This document shows positions 41,963 to 50,864 of a stretch of DNA of 64,000 nt, in pieces. The notes beneath the pieces are model-generated. The model was not told the DNA's origin, ran no database searches, and was given only the letters and a program-made list of their open reading frames with translations. The position numbers and the translations under genes are program-made. The DNA is from Arthrobacter cupressi (GTDB lineage: Bacteria; Actinomycetota; Actinomycetes; Actinomycetales; Micrococcaceae). How positions within the stretch are numbered: position 1 is the first letter of the stretch; every line of letters begins with the position of its first letter. The stretch is taken from contig NZ_FNEI01000006.1 in the NCBI RefSeq assembly GCF_900099975.1, positions 173,592 through 237,591 on the forward strand, given 5' to 3'.

Positions 41963-42936
41963 CCGAAAATCCCTCCGACGAACTTACCGACTGATTTGGC
42001 CGCGTTACTGACCCCGTCTGCAACCTTAGTGCCCACGTCCTTGGCGAATCCCGCCACCTCCCGGGCCCCGTCGGCGATGTAGCTGCCGGGGTTCCTGGCG
42101 AAGTTGCTGATGGAGTCCCAGTTGTCCGCCACAAGGTTGCCCAGTGCCCAGGCACCGGCCACGATTCCCGCCCCGATCACGATCGGGGCGCCGATTGGTC
42201 CCAGCATCGCCGCGCCCCCGGCGGTCATGAGCATGATGCTGCCAACGCCTCCCACCACGGAGAGACCGCCGGCAACCCGGTCTCCGGCGCCGCGCCAGCC
42301 GTCATGCTCCGGGCTGATCATGTCGCTGATGCCGCCCACGATGTTCAGGGGCGCCGCCAGCGCTCCGGCCATGCGCAGGCCCTTGGAGAACTTCGAGGCG
42401 TCCTGGAAAGCCTGGCTGTAGGGGATGTTCGCCTTGAGGTCGGAGATGACATCCGTGATCTTGCCGCCGCTGCGCAGCGAATCCAGGGCCTCGCGGAGCA
42501 CGGTGCCGCCGGCGCGCCAGTTGGTAAGGATTTCCTTGGTCTTGGCGAACTCCTGCCAGCCCAGTTTCCCCAGCTTGTACGCCTGCCACAGCTGGGCGCC
42601 GACCTCCTTGACGCCGGTGGCGGTGTCATACACGTCCATCATGACGCCCACGGAGCTTTCGCCGCTCTTGTGGCTGGCGAACTCCTGCTGGTTGGCGTGC
42701 TTCTTCAGTTCGCTCGCGCCCGAGCGCAGCATCGATGCGGCCTTGATGAGGCTTTGGCGGTGCCTGCCGTTCCAGTCGCTCTTGAAATGGGCGGCGTCCT
42801 GGCCCTTCCAGGCGGTGCTCGAGTTGATGAGCTGGGTCAGCTGCGAACCCTGCATAGCGATGGTGTCTGCGGCCTTGCCCATGACCCCGGCCAATGATCG
42901 CAGCTGCGCGACATCGGCCCCATAGAATCCCGCCAT
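41959..42936 (-). CDS. WXG100-like type VII substrate with glycine-rich C-terminus
   Basis: A 325-residue protein. Residues 1-95 form the WXG100 helical hairpin with W43-x-G45 in SSTAWKGQDAAHF. The middle is helical. Residues about 210-260 hold a long glycine/alanine hydrophobic stretch (GGLSVVGGVGSIMLMTAGGAAM ... GAGIVAGAWALGNLV) that could insert in membranes. The end is amphipathic. It resembles LXG/WXG toxins with a pore-forming tail. No EccC ATPase or other secretion component is in the window, so export must use machinery elsewhere. Confidence 0.72.
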   Translation of the reverse strand: MAGFYGADVAQLRSLAGVMGKAADTIAMQGSQLTQLINSSTAWKGQDAAHFKSDWNGRHRQSLIKAASMLRSGASELKKHANQQEFASHKSGESSVGVMMDVYDTATGVKEVGAQLWQAYKLGKLGWQEFAKTKEILTNWRAGGTVLREALDSLRSGGKITDVISDLKANIPYSQAFQDASKFSKGLRMAGALAAPLNIVGGISDMISPEHDGWRGAGDRVAGGLSVVGGVGSIMLMTAGGAAMLGPIGAPIVIGAGIVAGAWALGNLVADNWDSISNFARNPGSYIADGAREVAGFAKDVGTKVADGVSNAAKSVGKFVGGIFG

Positions 42937-43031
42937 CCGGATTCCCCCGTTCTCCGTGGTTTGTCAGTTCCGACCCAGCCTAAGGACCGCCCGCCGGTCG
43001 CGTCGATGGGGATCCCTCCCCATGTGGGCTG

Positions 43032-43088
43032 CCGTTAAACAGCGACGGCGGCAGGCCAGGTCCCATGGAACCCGGCCTGCCGCCGTCG
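43032..43088. terminator. CCGTTAAAC plus 15-bp stem terminator
   Basis: CCGTTAAAC (43032-43040) is followed by a perfect 15-bp stem (43043-43057 with 43074-43088). The arm GACGGCGGCAGG is the same as at 16229-16240. It terminates the pyrophosphatase gene. Confidence 0.75.
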
Positions 43089-43110
43089 TGCAAGTCAAAA
43101 GGCGGTGGGG

Positions 43111-43599
43111 TCAGTGGCCCTCTGCCTCGAAACGCTTGATGGAGGCTTCCAGCTCGGCCTCGGCGGCCGCGCGGTCGGCCCAGCCTTCGGCCTTGACCCA
43201 CTTGCCCGGCTCGAGGTCCTTGTAGCGGGTGAAGAAGTGCTCGATTTCCTTGATGAGGAATTCGCTGACGTCCGAGACTTCCTGGATGTGGTCGAAGCGC
43301 GGGTCCGCGGGAACGCAGAGGACCTTGGCGTCTCCGCCGCCGTCGTCGGTCATGTTGAAGACGCCGATGGGGCGGGCCTCGACGATCACGCCGGGGTGCA
43401 GGTCGAAGTCCTGCAGGAGCACCAGGGCGTCCAGCGGGTCGCCGTCCTCGCCCAGGGTGTTCTCGAAGAAACCGTAGTGGGTGGGGTACTGCATGGACGT
43501 GAACAGGACGCGGTCCAGGCGGACGCGGCCGGTCTCGTGGTCAACTTCGTACTTGACGCGCGATCCCTTCGGGATCTCGATGGTGACGTCATGCTTCAT
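43111..43599 (-). CDS. ppa: Inorganic pyrophosphatase
   Basis: A 162-residue family I pyrophosphatase. It shows [23 protein letters not shown], then the active-site [12 protein letters not shown] (here [12 protein letters not shown]) and the [13 protein letters not shown] loop. It hydrolyses PPi to drive biosynthesis. Length is typical for bacteria. It is divergent from the PBP4-type gene, with 135 bases between starts. Confidence 0.95.
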   Translation of the reverse strand: MKHDVTIEIPKGSRVKYEVDHETGRVRLDRVLFTSMQYPTHYGFFENTLGEDGDPLDALVLLQDFDLHPGVIVEARPIGVFNMTDDGGGDAKVLCVPADPRFDHIQEVSDVSEFLIKEIEHFFTRYKDLEPGKWVKAEGWADRAAAEAELEASIKRFEAEGH

Positions 43600-43734
43600 G
43601 GAATGCTCCTTGACGGTATTGGCGTGGGCGCGGCAAAAGAACGGCCGGCGCCGCCGACTACTATTGAGGATATAGCGAGAGGTCCACGTTTCTTGAACCG
43701 GGGGACATCCAGGACGTTAAGGACCACAACCCAC

Positions 43735-45213
43735 ATGAAGGCCCAGGAGCAGGCTGCCGCGCCGCGCAAGCCCCGCCGCCCCCTCCGCGGGCTGCGTTGG
43801 CCGGGTGCGGTGCAATGGCTGGCCCTATCCGCGGCGATCGCCGCGCTCGCCGTCCCGATGGGCCTCAACGTCGCCCCCGCGTTCTTCGCGCCGCACGAAG
43901 CGCCCGTGGCCCCCCTTCCGCCGTGGCAGCGCGCTCCTGAACAGCTTTCCACGTCCCGCGGAGTCGAGCCCCTCGACCCGTCCGCTCCCATCCCGCTGCC
44001 CTCCAAGGTTGCCGCCCAGCTGGACGCCGCCCTGAAGCCCGACGGCGCCGGCAACTTCACCGCGGTGGTGCTGGATGCGCTGAGCGGGGACGTCGTCTAC
44101 GAGCGCGACGGCGGCAGGAACCGGGTGCCGGCGTCCAACATGAAACTGCTCACCGCCGTCGCCGCCCTGCAGGCGGCCGGGCCGGAGACCCGGTTCGCCA
44201 CCGAGGTGCTGGCCGGGCCGAAGCCCTCCACCGTGGTGCTGCGCGGCGGCGGGGACGTGCTGCTGGCCTCAGGACCGTCCGCGCCGGAGGAAGTCATGGG
44301 CCGGGCCGGGCTGCAAACCCTCGCCGTGGACACCGTTGAGGCGCTGTCGGAACAGGGCGTTACCGGTCCCGTTTCGGTGCAGCTGGACGACTCCCTGTTC
44401 ACCGGCAAGCCGCTCAACCCGGCCTGGAGCATGGAAGACGTCGACGCCGGCGAAACCGCGCCGCTGTTTCCGCTGGCAATGAACGGCGGCCGGGAGGCTC
44501 TCGGCGCGGTCGGCGGGCCGCGGCCCGAAGACGCCGCGCTTGACGCGGCGCGGACCTTCACCACCAAGCTGAAATCGGCAGGTGCCGCCGCGGGCATCAC
44601 CGTCCGGACCGCCGTCGTCCGGGCAAAAGCGCCCGCCGGTGCCGAGGTGCTGGCCGCCGTCGAATCCGCCACCGTCCGCCAGCAGGTGGACCTCATGCTG
44701 GAGACCTCCGACAACTACCTCGCCGAAGTGCTGGGCCGCATGGCTTCGTACGCTTCCGGCGGGCCCGCATCCAACGACGGCGCCACCGCGGCCGTGCGGG
44801 CGCAGCTGGGCCAGCTGGGTATCGACACCGCCTCGATGCGGCTCTCCGACGTGTCCGGGCTGTCGCTGGAAAACCGGGTGTCCGCGCGGCAGTTCGCCGA
44901 GGTGGTCCGGGAGATCACTTCGGGTCCGGATACCCGGCTCCGTGCGGCGCTCGCAGGCTTCCCGGTGGCCGGCCTGACCGGAACGCTGGATGACCGCTAC
45001 GCCGATGCCAGCACCGCCAGCGGAGCCGGGCTGGTGCGCGCCAAGACGGGCACCCTGAACTCGGTCATCGCGCTCAGCGGCTACGTGGTGGACGCCGACG
45101 GCCGGCTCCTGGTGTTCTCCTTCATCGGCAACGGCCTCACCCCCGGAGCGGCGGGCAACAAGGTGGCGCTGGACCGGGCGGCGTCCGCGCTGGCGTCCTG
45201 CGGCTGCAGCTAA
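43735..45213 (+). CDS. dacB: D-alanyl-D-alanine carboxypeptidase, PBP4/DacB type
   Basis: A 492-residue S13-family penicillin-binding protein. An N-terminal transmembrane signal anchor (about residues 24-48) follows a basic cytoplasmic stretch. Catalytic motifs are S134-N-M-K137, S-D-N in LETSDNYLAEV, and KTG in VRAKTGTLNSV. It trims or cleaves peptidoglycan peptides outside the cell. The start ATG 43735 excludes an upstream shadow frame. It opens the conserved block leading to tilS and ftsH. Confidence 0.92.
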   Translation: MKAQEQAAAPRKPRRPLRGLRWPGAVQWLALSAAIAALAVPMGLNVAPAFFAPHEAPVAPLPPWQRAPEQLSTSRGVEPLDPSAPIPLPSKVAAQLDAALKPDGAGNFTAVVLDALSGDVVYERDGGRNRVPASNMKLLTAVAALQAAGPETRFATEVLAGPKPSTVVLRGGGDVLLASGPSAPEEVMGRAGLQTLAVDTVEALSEQGVTGPVSVQLDDSLFTGKPLNPAWSMEDVDAGETAPLFPLAMNGGREALGAVGGPRPEDAALDAARTFTTKLKSAGAAAGITVRTAVVRAKAPAGAEVLAAVESATVRQQVDLMLETSDNYLAEVLGRMASYASGGPASNDGATAAVRAQLGQLGIDTASMRLSDVSGLSLENRVSARQFAEVVREITSGPDTRLRAALAGFPVAGLTGTLDDRYADASTASGAGLVRAKTGTLNSVIALSGYVVDADGRLLVFSFIGNGLTPGAAGNKVALDRAASALASCGCS

Positions 45214-45250
45214 GGGTGGGCTGTGCCGGCAGCACGGGTACCTGCTGATT

Positions 45251-45307
45251 GATCCTGCAGGTAACGTGACGTCCTCGGGTCGGATGCCGCCTGATCTGCA
45301 GGACGAA
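45251..45307. repeat. Second copy of REP-like palindrome half
   Basis: CCGCCTGATCTGCAGGACGAA at 45287-45307 equals the right arm of the palindrome at 9378-9394 plus its outer flank, while the left arm here (GATCCTGCAGGTAACG, from 45251) is diverged. It follows the dacB stop by about 40 bases. Confidence 0.6.
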
Positions 45308-45325
45308 TGAACCGTAGCGAGTCTG

Positions 45326-45802
45326 ATGGGGGTACATGGCTTGGCGCAGATATGCCATCTCTACGAAGAATGCGATCCCGCTCCGCCTGGATTCGCGCCG
45401 ATTCCCGGATGGGTCGGCGATGAGGAGGACCAGCGCATCCACAGCGCCGCCCGGTTCGGTGCGCCAGGAGATGCATGGGCAACGATAGTTACGGCGCAAC
45501 TGGGGGAGGAGCCGTTCTTAGCGGGGCTGCTCTCTCGACTCATTCCTTTTCTGCCGAAACCGGAACTGGACCATTTCAGTACCTTCCTCCAGCTCAGGGT
45601 ATGTTCGCCAACATTCAAAGAGAGGGATACCCGCTTCCTTGTCGCTGGCAGGCACCTGGCCCTAATTCAGGAGAAGTTCGATATGGAGGCTGTGAGCCAC
45701 TATTTCGAACGCAGAATTCAGGAGAATCCGCGGCGAAAACTGTCGGCTCGCTACCTTGACTGGGAGAAGTATTTCCATCTGTATGACCCGGACGATGACT
45801 GA
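45326..45802 (+). CDS. Hypothetical protein of atypical composition
   Basis: A 158-residue soluble protein, lower in GC than its neighbours, with an ordered-looking globular sequence ending ARYLDWEKYFHLYDPDDD. It may be an immunity-type or phage-derived small protein; the family was not recognised. The start is uncertain: the ATG 45326 has only a weak GCGAG upstream. It interrupts the otherwise conserved dacB to DUF2342 order. Confidence 0.55.
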   Translation: MGVHGLAQICHLYEECDPAPPGFAPIPGWVGDEEDQRIHSAARFGAPGDAWATIVTAQLGEEPFLAGLLSRLIPFLPKPELDHFSTFLQLRVCSPTFKERDTRFLVAGRHLALIQEKFDMEAVSHYFERRIQENPRRKLSARYLDWEKYFHLYDPDDD

Positions 45803-45897
45803 TCAACCAAAGGGCAGTGGCACGGCCCGCGCCCCAGGCCTCCGCGCGCAGCGAACTTAAGAGACGGCTGTCAGGGGCCTGTGTTCTGATGGGAAGC

Positions 45898-47037
45898 ATG
45901 GAGTCCCAGCAGCCTGCCAATCCATCAACGCCTGATTCGTCTGAGACGGCCCAGTCACTGATCAACTGGGAGCTTGCCGCGTCCACGGCAGCCCGCCTCG
46001 CCCCGCCGGGCCCGGCGCTGAGCCGTGCGGAGATCGGGAAGGCGGTGAACAGCCTGCGCCGCAGCGCGGAGATTTCGGTGCCGCACGTGCATGAAATCAC
46101 CGGGCTGGAAGCTGCCCGGGATCTGCGCGACTCCCACGTCCTGGTGGTGGACAGGGCCTCATGGTCCAAGGCCAACGCCCAGAGCTTCGCCGTGATGCTG
46201 CAGCCGGCGCTGAAACAGATGCTGGACTCCCGCCGCGGCGCCGCCCTGACTCCGGCGGCCGCGGCCACCAGCGGCGCGATCACCGGCAGCCAGCTCGGCG
46301 CTGTCCTGGCCTTCCTGTCCAGCAAGGTCCTGGGCCAGTACGATCCCTTCGCCGCGCTCGCCCCGGAGTCCAAAGCCCCGCCGGGCGGCCGGCTGCTCCT
46401 CGTGGCGCCGAACATCATCTCCGTGGAACGCGAACTCAACGTGGACCCGGACGACTTCCGGCTCTGGGTCTGCCTCCATGAACAGACCCACCGGGTGCAG
46501 TTCGCTGCCGCCCCCTGGCTGCGGCACCACATGCTCGACGAGATCGAAAAGCTGAGCACCCACCTGCTGGGCAATGTCGACTCGCTCATGGAACGCGCAA
46601 GTGCGGCAGCCCGCTCCCTCCGCGACCGCTCCGGCCCCGGCGATCTGCCGCGCCGCGGCGCCATCCTGGACCTGCTGCAGAACCCCGAGGAGAAAGCTTC
46701 GATTTCCCACCTCACGGCGGTCATGAGCCTGCTGGAGGGTCACGCCAACGTGGTGATGGACGCCGTCGACTCCTCTCTGGTCCCTTCGGTCAAGACCATC
46801 AGGCAGCGGTTCAACGACCGCGGCAAGGACCGCGGCGTGATCGAGAAATTCATCCGGAGCCTGCTGGGACTGGACGCCAAGATGCGCCAGTACAGCGACG
46901 GCGCCAAGTTCGTCCGGGCCGTGGTGGCCGTGGCGGGCATGGAGGGCCTCAACCGGGTCTGGGAATCCGCCGAACACCTGCCCACCGAAGAGGAAATCCA
47001 TGACGCCAAGCTGTGGCTTGAGCGGATGGGACTGTGA
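45898..47037 (+). CDS. Zinc metalloprotease, DUF2342 family
   Basis: A 379-residue protein with the zinc motif H194-E195-Q-T-H198 (LHEQTH) and the family block FVRAVVAVAGMEGLNRVWESAEHLPT. In actinobacteria it is annotated as a zinc-dependent metalloprotease or F420-biosynthesis-associated protein and lies before tilS, as here. ATG 45898 is chosen; ATG 45889 is also possible. It overlaps tilS by 4 bases (GTGA). Confidence 0.85.
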   Translation: MESQQPANPSTPDSSETAQSLINWELAASTAARLAPPGPALSRAEIGKAVNSLRRSAEISVPHVHEITGLEAARDLRDSHVLVVDRASWSKANAQSFAVMLQPALKQMLDSRRGAALTPAAAATSGAITGSQLGAVLAFLSSKVLGQYDPFAALAPESKAPPGGRLLLVAPNIISVERELNVDPDDFRLWVCLHEQTHRVQFAAAPWLRHHMLDEIEKLSTHLLGNVDSLMERASAAARSLRDRSGPGDLPRRGAILDLLQNPEEKASISHLTAVMSLLEGHANVVMDAVDSSLVPSVKTIRQRFNDRGKDRGVIEKFIRSLLGLDAKMRQYSDGAKFVRAVVAVAGMEGLNRVWESAEHLPTEEEIHDAKLWLERMGL

Positions 47038-48200
47038 GCAACGGGACACTGAGTGCCGGCAAGGCCCCCGGGGGCCGACGGCGGCCCGGCCGGCTGGCGC
47101 CGGTCGTCGGCAAGGCGCGGAACCAGCTCCGGGACGCGCTGGCCTCGGCCGGCTACCCGGAGAGCGTGCTGGTCGCCTGCAGCGGCGGGCCTGATTCGCT
47201 GGCCCTGGCCGCCGTGGCGGCGTATTTTGCCCGCCGCGGCAAGGTGGACGGGCATCCTGTGTCCGTGGGCGCCGTCGTGGTGGACCACCAGCTGCAGCCC
47301 GGTTCCGCCGGGGTCGCTGCACGGACCGTCGCGGTCCTGGAGGAACTGGGTCTTTCGCCGGTGCAGCTGCGTACCGTCGAGGTGGCCGCCACCGGCTTCG
47401 GGCCCGAGGCCGCCGCCCGCGACGCCCGGCACGCCGCCCTTGACGCCGCGGCCGATGAACTGGGATGCGGTGCCATCCTCCTCGGCCACACCCTGGACGA
47501 CCAGGCCGAACAGGTGCTCCTGGGCCTGGCCCGCGGTTCGGGCACCCGCTCCCTGGCCGGAATGAGGCCCGCACGCGGCAGGCTCCTGCGCCCTTTCCTG
47601 GGCCTGCGCCGCGCCGAAACCCTGGAAATCTGCGCCGTCGAAGAACTCGATCCCTGGCACGATCCGCACAACACGGACCCCGCGTTCGCGCGCTCGCGGA
47701 TCCGGGTGGAAGTCATGCCGGTGCTGGAGGAAAGGCTCGGGCCCGGCGTCGCGGAATCACTGGCCCGCACCGCGGCCATCCTGCAACAGGACGCCGACTT
47801 CCTGGACGAGCTCGCCGCCGACCGCTACACCGCCCTCGTGCACCGCACCCACGACGGCGTTTGGCTCCCCGAAGCCGAGGTGAGGGAACTGCCGCCGGCG
47901 CTCAGGTTCCGGGTGATCGCCAAGGCGGCGGCCGACGTCGGGGGCCAGCAACCGGGGTACGGCCGCCTCCAGGCGGCCGAGGCACTGCTGCGGCGGCAGG
48001 GTTCGGCCGGCCCGGTCCAGCTTCCCGGCAACGTGGCCGTGTACCGGCTTTCGCTCGCCGTGCAGGAAAAGGAGAAAGCGAAGGAACAGGAGAAACGGGC
48101 GCGGGAGCAGCAGCCGGCGCCTCCCGGCGTTCCCCGGGAAGGGGACGGCTGTGGGAAGCTAGTATTCCGGCATCACAAAACGCCCCAACACCAGCCGTAG
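47034..48200 (+). CDS. tilS: tRNA(Ile)-lysidine synthetase
   Basis: A 388-residue N-type ATP pyrophosphatase with the PP-loop S50-G-G-P-D-S55 and a conserved [20 protein letters not shown] block. It adds lysine to C34 of tRNA(Ile) so that AUA is decoded as isoleucine. The start is GTG 47034, overlapping the metalloprotease stop. The C-terminal 40 residues are charged ([17 protein letters not shown]) and look non-conserved. It is followed by hpt, as in most actinobacteria. Confidence 0.92.
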   Translation: MSNGTLSAGKAPGGRRRPGRLAPVVGKARNQLRDALASAGYPESVLVACSGGPDSLALAAVAAYFARRGKVDGHPVSVGAVVVDHQLQPGSAGVAARTVAVLEELGLSPVQLRTVEVAATGFGPEAAARDARHAALDAAADELGCGAILLGHTLDDQAEQVLLGLARGSGTRSLAGMRPARGRLLRPFLGLRRAETLEICAVEELDPWHDPHNTDPAFARSRIRVEVMPVLEERLGPGVAESLARTAAILQQDADFLDELAADRYTALVHRTHDGVWLPEAEVRELPPALRFRVIAKAAADVGGQQPGYGRLQAAEALLRRQGSAGPVQLPGNVAVYRLSLAVQEKEKAKEQEKRAREQQPAPPGVPREGDGCGKLVFRHHKTPQHQP

Positions 48201-48225
48201 ACCCGCATCAACACAGGAGCCATTG

Positions 48226-48777
48226 GTGGATTCACACGACGTCCAGGCAGACCTCAAACACGTTCTCTACACCAAAGAGCAGATCCAGCAGCGGATCGCC
48301 GAACTCGCAGCTCAGATCGACAAGGACTACGAGGGCCGCGAACTCCTGATCGTGGGCGTCCTGAAGGGTGCCGTCATGGTCATGGCGGACCTCGCCCGCG
48401 CCCTGCACAGCCACGTCAGCATGGACTGGATGGCCGTGTCCTCCTACGGCTCCGGCACCCAGTCCTCCGGCGTCGTCCGCATCCTCAAGGACCTCGACAC
48501 CGACCTCATGGGCAAGGACGTCCTGATTGTCGAAGACATCATCGACTCCGGCCTGACCCTTTCCTGGCTCAAGACCAACCTGGAATCCCGCGGCACCGCC
48601 TCCGTGGAAATCTGCACCGCGTTCCGCAAGCCGGACGCCGCCAAGGTCGAACTCGACGTCAAGTACGTCGGCTACGACCTCCCCAATGAATTCGTGGTCG
48701 GCTACGGCCTCGACTACGCCGAAAAGTACCGCAACCTGGAGTTCGTGGGCACCCTCGCCCCGCACGTCTACGAGTAG
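48226..48777 (+). CDS. hpt: Hypoxanthine phosphoribosyltransferase
   Basis: A 183-residue purine salvage enzyme making IMP and GMP from PRPP. The PRPP-binding loop [13 protein letters not shown] and the [19 protein letters not shown]-terminus are clear. The GTG at 48226 is preferred over TTG 48223 because AGGAG (48215-48219) is then 6 bases away. The order tilS-hpt is conserved, but ftsH, which normally follows, is 3.5 kb further on. Confidence 0.95.
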   Translation: MDSHDVQADLKHVLYTKEQIQQRIAELAAQIDKDYEGRELLIVGVLKGAVMVMADLARALHSHVSMDWMAVSSYGSGTQSSGVVRILKDLDTDLMGKDVLIVEDIIDSGLTLSWLKTNLESRGTASVEICTAFRKPDAAKVELDVKYVGYDLPNEFVVGYGLDYAEKYRNLEFVGTLAPHVYE

Positions 48778-48807
48778 GAACACACCGCCCGGGCTTCGGG
48801 CCGGCAT

Positions 48808-48845
48808 GAAGGCGGCTTCCCATTTGGGAAGCCGCCTTCTTTTTG
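48808..48845 (+). terminator. Rho-independent terminator after hpt
   Basis: A perfect 15-bp stem (48808-48822 with 48825-48839) is followed by a TTCTTTTT tract to 48845. This is the most classical terminator in the window. It separates hpt from the SipW-type module. Confidence 0.85.
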
Positions 48846-48938
48846 TACCCCTTTTGTGCTTACCCTGAAGCCCGGTTGACCCCTCCGCAGTTCCGCAAAT
48901 GCTCCGCGGGGGACTTCGCAAGCCAATGGGGAGGCAAA

Positions 48939-49547
48939 ATGAAAGACCAAGCAACACGCAGCCAAAGCCGCGGCAAAGTCCGCGCCCTCCTGGCCGGAGG
49001 CCTGGTGCTCGGTGTAGGCGCCACCGTGGTTCTCGCGGCCTGGAACGATTCCGAATTCGGCACCGGCACCTTCACTGCCGGCAGTTTCAACCTGCAAGGC
49101 AGCACCAACGGCACGGCCTACTCGGACCATGCAGCGGCCCCCGGGGCCACCCTGCCGTTCACCGTGAACCCGAGCAACCTGGCTCCCGGGGACACGGTCT
49201 ACGCCCCGTTCGCGGTGCGCCTCGCGGCGAACACCTCCACGGGTGCCACGGTAACCGTCAACGGGGCCACGGCCGGCGGCAGCAGCATCGCCAATCTGAC
49301 GTACGAGCTCATCCAGCCCACGGCCTTCGGCTGCGATGCCAGCACCACCGGAACGGGGCTGGTAACGGCCGGAACCGCACTGGACGGCACGCTCAGCGGC
49401 GTCACCTTCAATCTCGACGCCGGCTCGCCTGTCACCGATCCCGGCGATCCCGTCTTCCTGTGCTTCAAGGTGACCGCTGGCGCGGGCCTCGTCCAAGGCC
49501 AGAGCGGCACCGCCACCTGGGAGTTGTCGGCAGCTTCCACGTCCTGA
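48939..49547 (+). CDS. SipW-dependent exported protein (TasA-like)
   Basis: A 202-residue exported protein. The signal region is KVRALLAGGLVLGVGATVVLAAWNDSEFGTGTFTAGSFNL, i.e. a basic N-terminus, hydrophobic segment and the W-N-D-S-E-F-x-x-x-x-F-x-A motif typical of SipW-processed TasA/camelysin-like proteins. The mature part is a beta-rich, Ser/Thr/Gly-rich domain. AGG-rich GGGGAGG is 4 bases before the ATG. It is first of five co-directional genes. Confidence 0.82.
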   Translation: MKDQATRSQSRGKVRALLAGGLVLGVGATVVLAAWNDSEFGTGTFTAGSFNLQGSTNGTAYSDHAAAPGATLPFTVNPSNLAPGDTVYAPFAVRLAANTSTGATVTVNGATAGGSSIANLTYELIQPTAFGCDASTTGTGLVTAGTALDGTLSGVTFNLDAGSPVTDPGDPVFLCFKVTAGAGLVQGQSGTATWELSAASTS

Positions 49548-49569
49548 CCGGGTCAGCGGGAGACAGACG

Positions 49570-50226
49570 ATGACCGGACAACTACGGGCCGGACACCTCC
49601 GGACGCGGCCACGCAGCACGCCCCGCACGAAGCTGCTCAGGGTGCGCGCCCTCCTGGCGGGGGGCCTGGTGCTCGGCGCGGGCGCAACCATGACGCTCGC
49701 TGCCTGGAACGATTCCGAGTTTGCCACCGGAACGTTCTCCGCCAGCTCGTTCGCCCTGCAGTCCTCCACGGACTCCGGCGGGACGTGGCAGGAACACGGC
49801 ACCTCGGCGACGGCGGCCACCATGTCCTTCACCGCCGGGGGGATGTCCCCCGGAGCGGTGAACTACGCCCCCATCTGGCTCCGGACCGTCACCGGTTCGG
49901 TGTCCGGGACCTTGGAGCTCCAGGGCGGGCAGGTGGTCCAAGGCGGCGACGCCTCGCTGTTCGCCGCCTTCGACTACCGGGTGGTCCGGTACAGCTCTGG
50001 AAGCTGCGACGCCAGCCAGTTCGGTGCAGGCTCCACGTACATCGTTGGGTCGTCGTCCTCCAAGGTGGCGCTGGGCACCGCCGGCGCCGGCACGGCGGTG
50101 GCCGCGAACGCTGCCAGCCCGGTGCAGTTGTGCTTCGAAATCACCATGAAGACGACGGCGGACAACTCGCTGCAGGGCACGAGCAGCGGCGCCGTCTGGG
50201 AAATCAAGGGAACCTCGGACTCATGA
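49570..50226 (+). CDS. SipW-dependent exported protein, second paralogue
   Basis: A 218-residue paralogue of the preceding gene. The signal region reads VRALLAGGLVLGAGATMTLAAWNDSEFATGTFSASSFAL, nearly the same as its neighbour, while the mature halves differ more. It has a longer basic N-terminus. It overlaps the signal peptidase gene by 4 bases. Probably the second structural subunit of a surface fibre or matrix. Confidence 0.82.
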   Translation: MTGQLRAGHLRTRPRSTPRTKLLRVRALLAGGLVLGAGATMTLAAWNDSEFATGTFSASSFALQSSTDSGGTWQEHGTSATAATMSFTAGGMSPGAVNYAPIWLRTVTGSVSGTLELQGGQVVQGGDASLFAAFDYRVVRYSSGSCDASQFGAGSTYIVGSSSSKVALGTAGAGTAVAANAASPVQLCFEITMKTTADNSLQGTSSGAVWEIKGTSDS

Positions 50227-50864
50227 CCGCGCGGAGCAGGGCACGCCACCCCCGCCGTCGAGACGGCCGCCGGCGCCTCGACCACAGCGGCCGGGGAGCC
50301 GCCGCCGTCGTACGGGAAACCATGTTGAATACCGCCGCAGCGGGCGGGGCGCTGTGCATCTTGCTCACCCTCGCCGCGCTGTTCTTCCAGGTTTCCCTGA
50401 TCATGTTCAAGACCGGGTCCATGGCCCCTACGATCCCGGCCGGTTCGCTGGCCGTGGTGCGGTCGGTGCCCGTCGCCGAGGTGCGGTTGGGCGACGTCGT
50501 CACGGTGGAACGGCAGGGCAAGCTTCCCGTAACGCACCGGGTCACCTCGGTCAGCCTCAGCGCCGACGGCCACAGCGGCGTGCTGACCATGAAGGGCGAC
50601 GCCAACCCCGTGGAGGACCCTGCTCCGTACACGGTCTCCACGGTGCGCACGGTGCTCTGGTCGGCGCCGGGCCTGGCCCAGTGGGTCGCCAAGGCCTCCA
50701 GCCCCTTCGTACTGGGCGGAGTCACGCTCGCCGTCGCGGCCCTGGTCACCTGGTCCCTGTGGCCCCGGGAGGAGCAGGCCGGGGAAGAACACGCCGGGCA
50801 GGAAGGGCGGGACGGGGAGGAACGGCGCACGGAACAGCTGAGCGAGGCCGCCGCCGATGCCTGA
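50223..50864 (+). CDS. sipW: SipW-type signal peptidase I
   Basis: A 213-residue membrane peptidase with a first transmembrane helix (about 37-58), nucleophile S66 in KTGSMAPTIPAGS, and H105 in LPVTHRVTS where ordinary bacterial signal peptidases have lysine. This Ser/His pair is the ER-type SipW signature. A second helix lies near 160-178 and the tail is charged. It should process the W-x-D-S-E-F proteins around it. Start ATG 50223 overlaps the previous stop. Confidence 0.87.
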   Translation: MTARSRARHPRRRDGRRRLDHSGRGAAAVVRETMLNTAAAGGALCILLTLAALFFQVSLIMFKTGSMAPTIPAGSLAVVRSVPVAEVRLGDVVTVERQGKLPVTHRVTSVSLSADGHSGVLTMKGDANPVEDPAPYTVSTVRTVLWSAPGLAQWVAKASSPFVLGGVTLAVAALVTWSLWPREEQAGEEHAGQEGRDGEERRTEQLSEAAADA

